Below are positions 3,288 through 6,220 of a DNA stretch of 6,220 bases, in pieces. The notes under the pieces are model-generated. The model was not told the origin of the DNA, did not search any database, and saw nothing but the letters and a program-made list of their open reading frames with translations. Numbering within the stretch: the first letter of the stretch is position 1; the number at the start of each line of letters is the position of its first letter. Made by a program: the position numbers and the translations under genes. Origin of the DNA: CAZSTA01 sp964609495 [NCBI: uncultured bacterium] (GTDB lineage Bacteria; CAZSTA01); NCBI GenBank assembly GCA_964609495.1, contig CAZSTA010000210.1:1-6220 (forward strand), given 5' to 3'.

Positions 3288-6220
3288 ATGAGTAAGAGGA
3301 AGATCGGTAAGGGATTTCAAGATCCAGGGGCTATCTTTCGACCAGCGCCCTTTTGGTTCTGGAATCACGAATTAACGGATAAAGAGCTAATCTGGCAGAT
3401 CAGAGAGATGAGAGATAAAGGAATGGGCGGATTCTTTATGCATGCCCGCCATGGTCTCAAGACCCCATATTTATCGAAGGAGTGGATGGATCGGACCAGA
3501 GCTTCTATAGAAGAGGCCAAAACTTTGGGGATGAAAGCCTGGCTATACGATGAGGATAATTGGCCTAGTGGAACTGCTAGCGGTCGGGTTATAAAGGAGA
3601 ATCCAGCCTATCGGATGTCCGCTCTCCACGTTGGTCAAGAATGGGAAGTTAAGGGCAATCAGAGGATAGAGAAGAAGTTAGAGGTAGAAGATGGATTATA
3701 CGCAGTCCTTGCTATCCCTTTAGAAGGGGATAAATTAATTGGAGTTCCTGATGAAGTGCTTGATATCACTAAGCAAGTTAAGGACAGTATGCTCACTTGG
3801 AAAGCTCCTCGGGGGAACTGGAAGGTTATATCCCTCGTTAGAAATTATTACCGCGCATATTTCATCGGTGGTTATGTGGACACCTTGAATAAGGACGCGA
3901 TCAAACGCTTTATCGAGCTTACCCACCAGGTATATGTCGAGGAGTTTCGGGATTATATGCCCGAGGTAGTCCCTGGCATATTCACCGATGAGCCATCGGG
4001 ATATTATAGCGGTATTAAGGGGAGTTTAGGGATACCTTGGACCGATAGCTTGCCGGAGGAATTCTCCCTTCGTTGCGATTATGATCTTAAGAGAGCTCTT
4101 CCTGCTCTCTTCTTCGATGTTGGTCCTGAGACCGCTAAGGTAAGATGCGATTTCTACGAGACCTTCACTCAAATGTATATAGCAGCTTTCCATGAACAGA
4201 TATATGGATATTGTGATCAATTCGATCTATCTTTAGTGGGTCATCCTAATTCGGAGGGAGAGCTTTTCAATCAGATCAAACAGCATGGGGATATCTTCCG
4301 CCTCTTCGAGTATATGCACTATGCAGGAGTCGATCATCTCTTCGAGGAGACTTGGCCAGCCGAGGGATTCTCGACTAATAACTTAGTTGGTCCCAAGTTC
4401 GTGAGTTCAGCCGGACATCTCTTCCAAAAGCCACATGTGATGAGCGAAGCCTTTGGAGTGGCGGGGCAGTGGAAGATCAACTTGAGAACGCTCAAGTGGT
4501 TGGGTGATTGGCAGGTCGCTTTAGGTATCAACTATTTCTGTCAGCACGCCTTCTACTACTCCCTCCAGGGCTTTCGCAAGACCGAATGTCCTCCAGGGGA
4601 GTTCTATCAATCTCCCTTCTGGCCTTACTACAAGATATTCGCTGATCACCTCTCTCGATTAAGCTATGTCTTCACCGAGGGACGCCATATAGCTCCGGTC
4701 GCGGTGCTTTATCCGAATAAGAGTATGTGGTCTTATATGAATCCCGGTCCTACCGAGGAGACCAAGAATATCGAGGAGAGTTTGAACGAGGTTAGCGCTC
4801 TTCTGCTGAAGCACCATTATGACTATGATTATATCAGCGAGGAGTTTCTTCAGAAGGCTAGTTTTAAGGGGGGAAGAATAAAGATCGATGACGAAGGGGG
4901 AAAACTTATCGAGAGCTATGAACTCCTCGTTATGCCGAATTGCACCACTGTATCACAAAAGACCCTCGATTTCATCGGGATGTTTAGCGATAGGGGAGGG
5001 AAAATCATCGCCTTGGAAACGCTTCCCACCCTCTCCATAGAGAAAGGCGAGGATAGCACGATCGTGGAGGGATTCAGCGATCTATTTGGCGAGGGAGTAT
5101 ATAAGTGGATAGAGGATAATGAGGAGGGCGTTTGGAAGAACGACAAAGGCTCTGCAATCCTAATAAAAGGGTTGGACAGTAACAAGTTAGGTGAAACCCT
5201 GTCTGACTTGTGTAAACCTGATGTGGTGATAGAAGATGAGCGAGGTCCAATAAAGGATATAGTCTATTTGCACTATCTCCGCGATGGATTGCACTTCTAT
5301 CTATTCGTTAATACCTCACGGGGGAATACTCGTCAAGCGAGGATAACTTTAAGTCAGAAGGGACTTATGGATTATTGGGATACCTTTACTGGAGAGATGA
5401 AGCCCTTCTATCAGTATAATATCACCTCTCGGGGAGTGGAGTTTGAGCTAGAATTTGAACCTACCCAGTGTTACCTCTTCTCGCTCGAGCCGAAGAGAAA
5501 GATCCCCGAAGATCGTCCCTTTATAGTTGAGGCGAATGTCAAGGTGGATAGTTTGGAGAGAGATGGGGATAAACACGAGCTTTCCGTTTCAGTCCGCGAT
5601 GTTCGGAGAGGTTATGCGGTGGTCAAAATGGGAGAGCAGAAGAGTAGATTCGAGGCAGAGATGGGGGCTGATCTCGATCCAATAATCCTTAGAGATGAAT
5701 GGAGGTTCAAGACTGAGAAGCCCAATGCTCTTCCCTTACGAGAATGGGTATATAGGCACTCGATGTATTCGGTATCCCGCGGCTTTTATCAGACCGCTCA
5801 TAGATATGAGACCACTATATTGGTGGAGGAAGTTCCTAACGAGGCTCGTTTGATGCTCGATGGGGAGATGGTGGATAAGGTATGGCGAGGAAGCTCCGAT
5901 CCGGATATTAGGATAAGTATCAATGGTGGAGATATTGGGCAGGTTGAGGGAGGAGATCTCTTTGGTCTTCGCGATCTCTCTGCTTTCAAGGAAGGTAAAT
6001 ATCTCGATCACTATACGAAAGAGGTTGATATAGGCGAGTTTATTCAACCGGGAGAGAATAAGATCGTCATTACCTCTACCAATGTCGCAGGTATGTATGA
6101 GACTTCTAACCTCACTGAGCCACCGATATTGATCGGTCATTTCGCTCTACATCAACAAGATGGAAGATGGGTTATCGGTAAAGAGGGGCACATACTGAGA
6201 ACTGGTTCTTGGGCTGACCA
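3288..6220 (+). CDS. GH106-type alpha-L-rhamnosidase-like glycoside hydrolase, C-terminus outside the window
   Basis: I translated this frame in full: 977 codons without a stop, running off the right edge. GH106 enzymes remove alpha-L-rhamnose from pectic and other glycans by an inverting, calcium-dependent reaction. The N-terminal signature is clear: PFWFWNHELT (21-30), GMGGFFMHARHGL (45-57) and WLYDEDNWPSG (85-95). The barrel continues to about residue 470. Acidic candidates for catalysis are E235 in FTDEP (232-236), E323, E353/E354 and E387 in MSEAFG (385-390); I cannot say which are catalytic. Residues about 470-740 fit the accessory domains after the barrel. From about 800 on, WRF (805-807), the linker NALPL and a GH2-like sugar-binding jelly roll (PGENKIVI, 921-928) appear. 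Family members are often about 900-1100 residues, so most of the protein is here. No signal peptide or membrane segment is present, so it should be cytoplasmic. Of 50 arginine codons 23 are AGA/AGG. The family assignment is strong; rhamnose specificity is inferred. Confidence 0.87.
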   Translation, partial: MSKRKIGKGFQDPGAIFRPAPFWFWNHELTDKELIWQIREMRDKGMGGFFMHARHGLKTPYLSKEWMDRTRASIEEAKTLGMKAWLYDEDNWPSGTASGRVIKENPAYRMSALHVGQEWEVKGNQRIEKKLEVEDGLYAVLAIPLEGDKLIGVPDEVLDITKQVKDSMLTWKAPRGNWKVISLVRNYYRAYFIGGYVDTLNKDAIKRFIELTHQVYVEEFRDYMPEVVPGIFTDEPSGYYSGIKGSLGIPWTDSLPEEFSLRCDYDLKRALPALFFDVGPETAKVRCDFYETFTQMYIAAFHEQIYGYCDQFDLSLVGHPNSEGELFNQIKQHGDIFRLFEYMHYAGVDHLFEETWPAEGFSTNNLVGPKFVSSAGHLFQKPHVMSEAFGVAGQWKINLRTLKWLGDWQVALGINYFCQHAFYYSLQGFRKTECPPGEFYQSPFWPYYKIFADHLSRLSYVFTEGRHIAPVAVLYPNKSMWSYMNPGPTEETKNIEESLNEVSALLLKHHYDYDYISEEFLQKASFKGGRIKIDDEGGKLIESYELLVMPNCTTVSQKTLDFIGMFSDRGGKIIALETLPTLSIEKGEDSTIVEGFSDLFGEGVYKWIEDNEEGVWKNDKGSAILIKGLDSNKLGETLSDLCKPDVVIEDERGPIKDIVYLHYLRDGLHFYLFVNTSRGNTRQARITLSQKGLMDYWDTFTGEMKPFYQYNITSRGVEFELEFEPTQCYLFSLEPKRKIPEDRPFIVEANVKVDSLERDGDKHELSVSVRDVRRGYAVVKMGEQKSRFEAEMGADLDPIILRDEWRFKTEKPNALPLREWVYRHSMYSVSRGFYQTAHRYETTILVEEVPNEARLMLDGEMVDKVWRGSSDPDIRISINGGDIGQVEGGDLFGLRDLSAFKEGKYLDHYTKEVDIGEFIQPGENKIVITSTNVAGMYETSNLTEPPILIGHFALHQQDGRWVIGKEGHILRTGSWAD

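Noticed and set aside
5736-6140. 134-residue minus-strand open frame within the GH106-like gene
   Set aside because: It is the antisense shadow of a strongly supported coding frame and has no recognisable product.

Overview
This is a bacterial window. Shine-Dalgarno sites precede every start, three promoters match the housekeeping sigma-70 consensus with 17-base spacers, and there is a lipoprotein signal peptide. The phylum cannot be fixed from the sequence. The gene content (two carbohydrate-active enzymes plus a metal transporter) suits a free-living polysaccharide or glycan degrader. No CRISPR array, insertion sequence, tRNA or rRNA was found.

Layout. Bases 1-429 are noncoding. They hold a perfect consensus promoter firing leftward out of the window, a candidate folded RNA element at 159-250, and an 86-base stretch with no cytosine. 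Bases 430-1758 (+) encode a secreted lipoprotein with a TIM-barrel glycoside-hydrolase-like domain; its codon use differs from the large gene to its right. It converges on a minus-strand gene (1809-3020) for a cation diffusion facilitator (CDF) metal efflux transporter, with an unusual double C-terminal domain and a cysteine tail. Bases 3021-3287 are a compact divergent control region. It has a perfect consensus promoter for the CDF gene, a terminator-like hairpin inside the CDF leader, a near-consensus extended -10 promoter for the rightward gene, and a 13-base inverted repeat straddling that promoter. From 3288 to the window end (+) runs an unbroken 977-codon open frame for a GH106-type alpha-L-rhamnosidase-like enzyme whose C-terminus lies outside the window.

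How the parts fit. The lipoprotein is predicted to act outside the inner membrane. The GH106-like enzyme has no signal peptide and should act on imported oligosaccharides in the cytoplasm. The CDF transporter is not obviously part of the sugar pathway and shares only the divergent regulatory region with the GH106-like gene. No new multi-gene system is evident. The best leads are the CDF protein architecture, the attenuator-like hairpin in its leader, and the folded element at 159-250.
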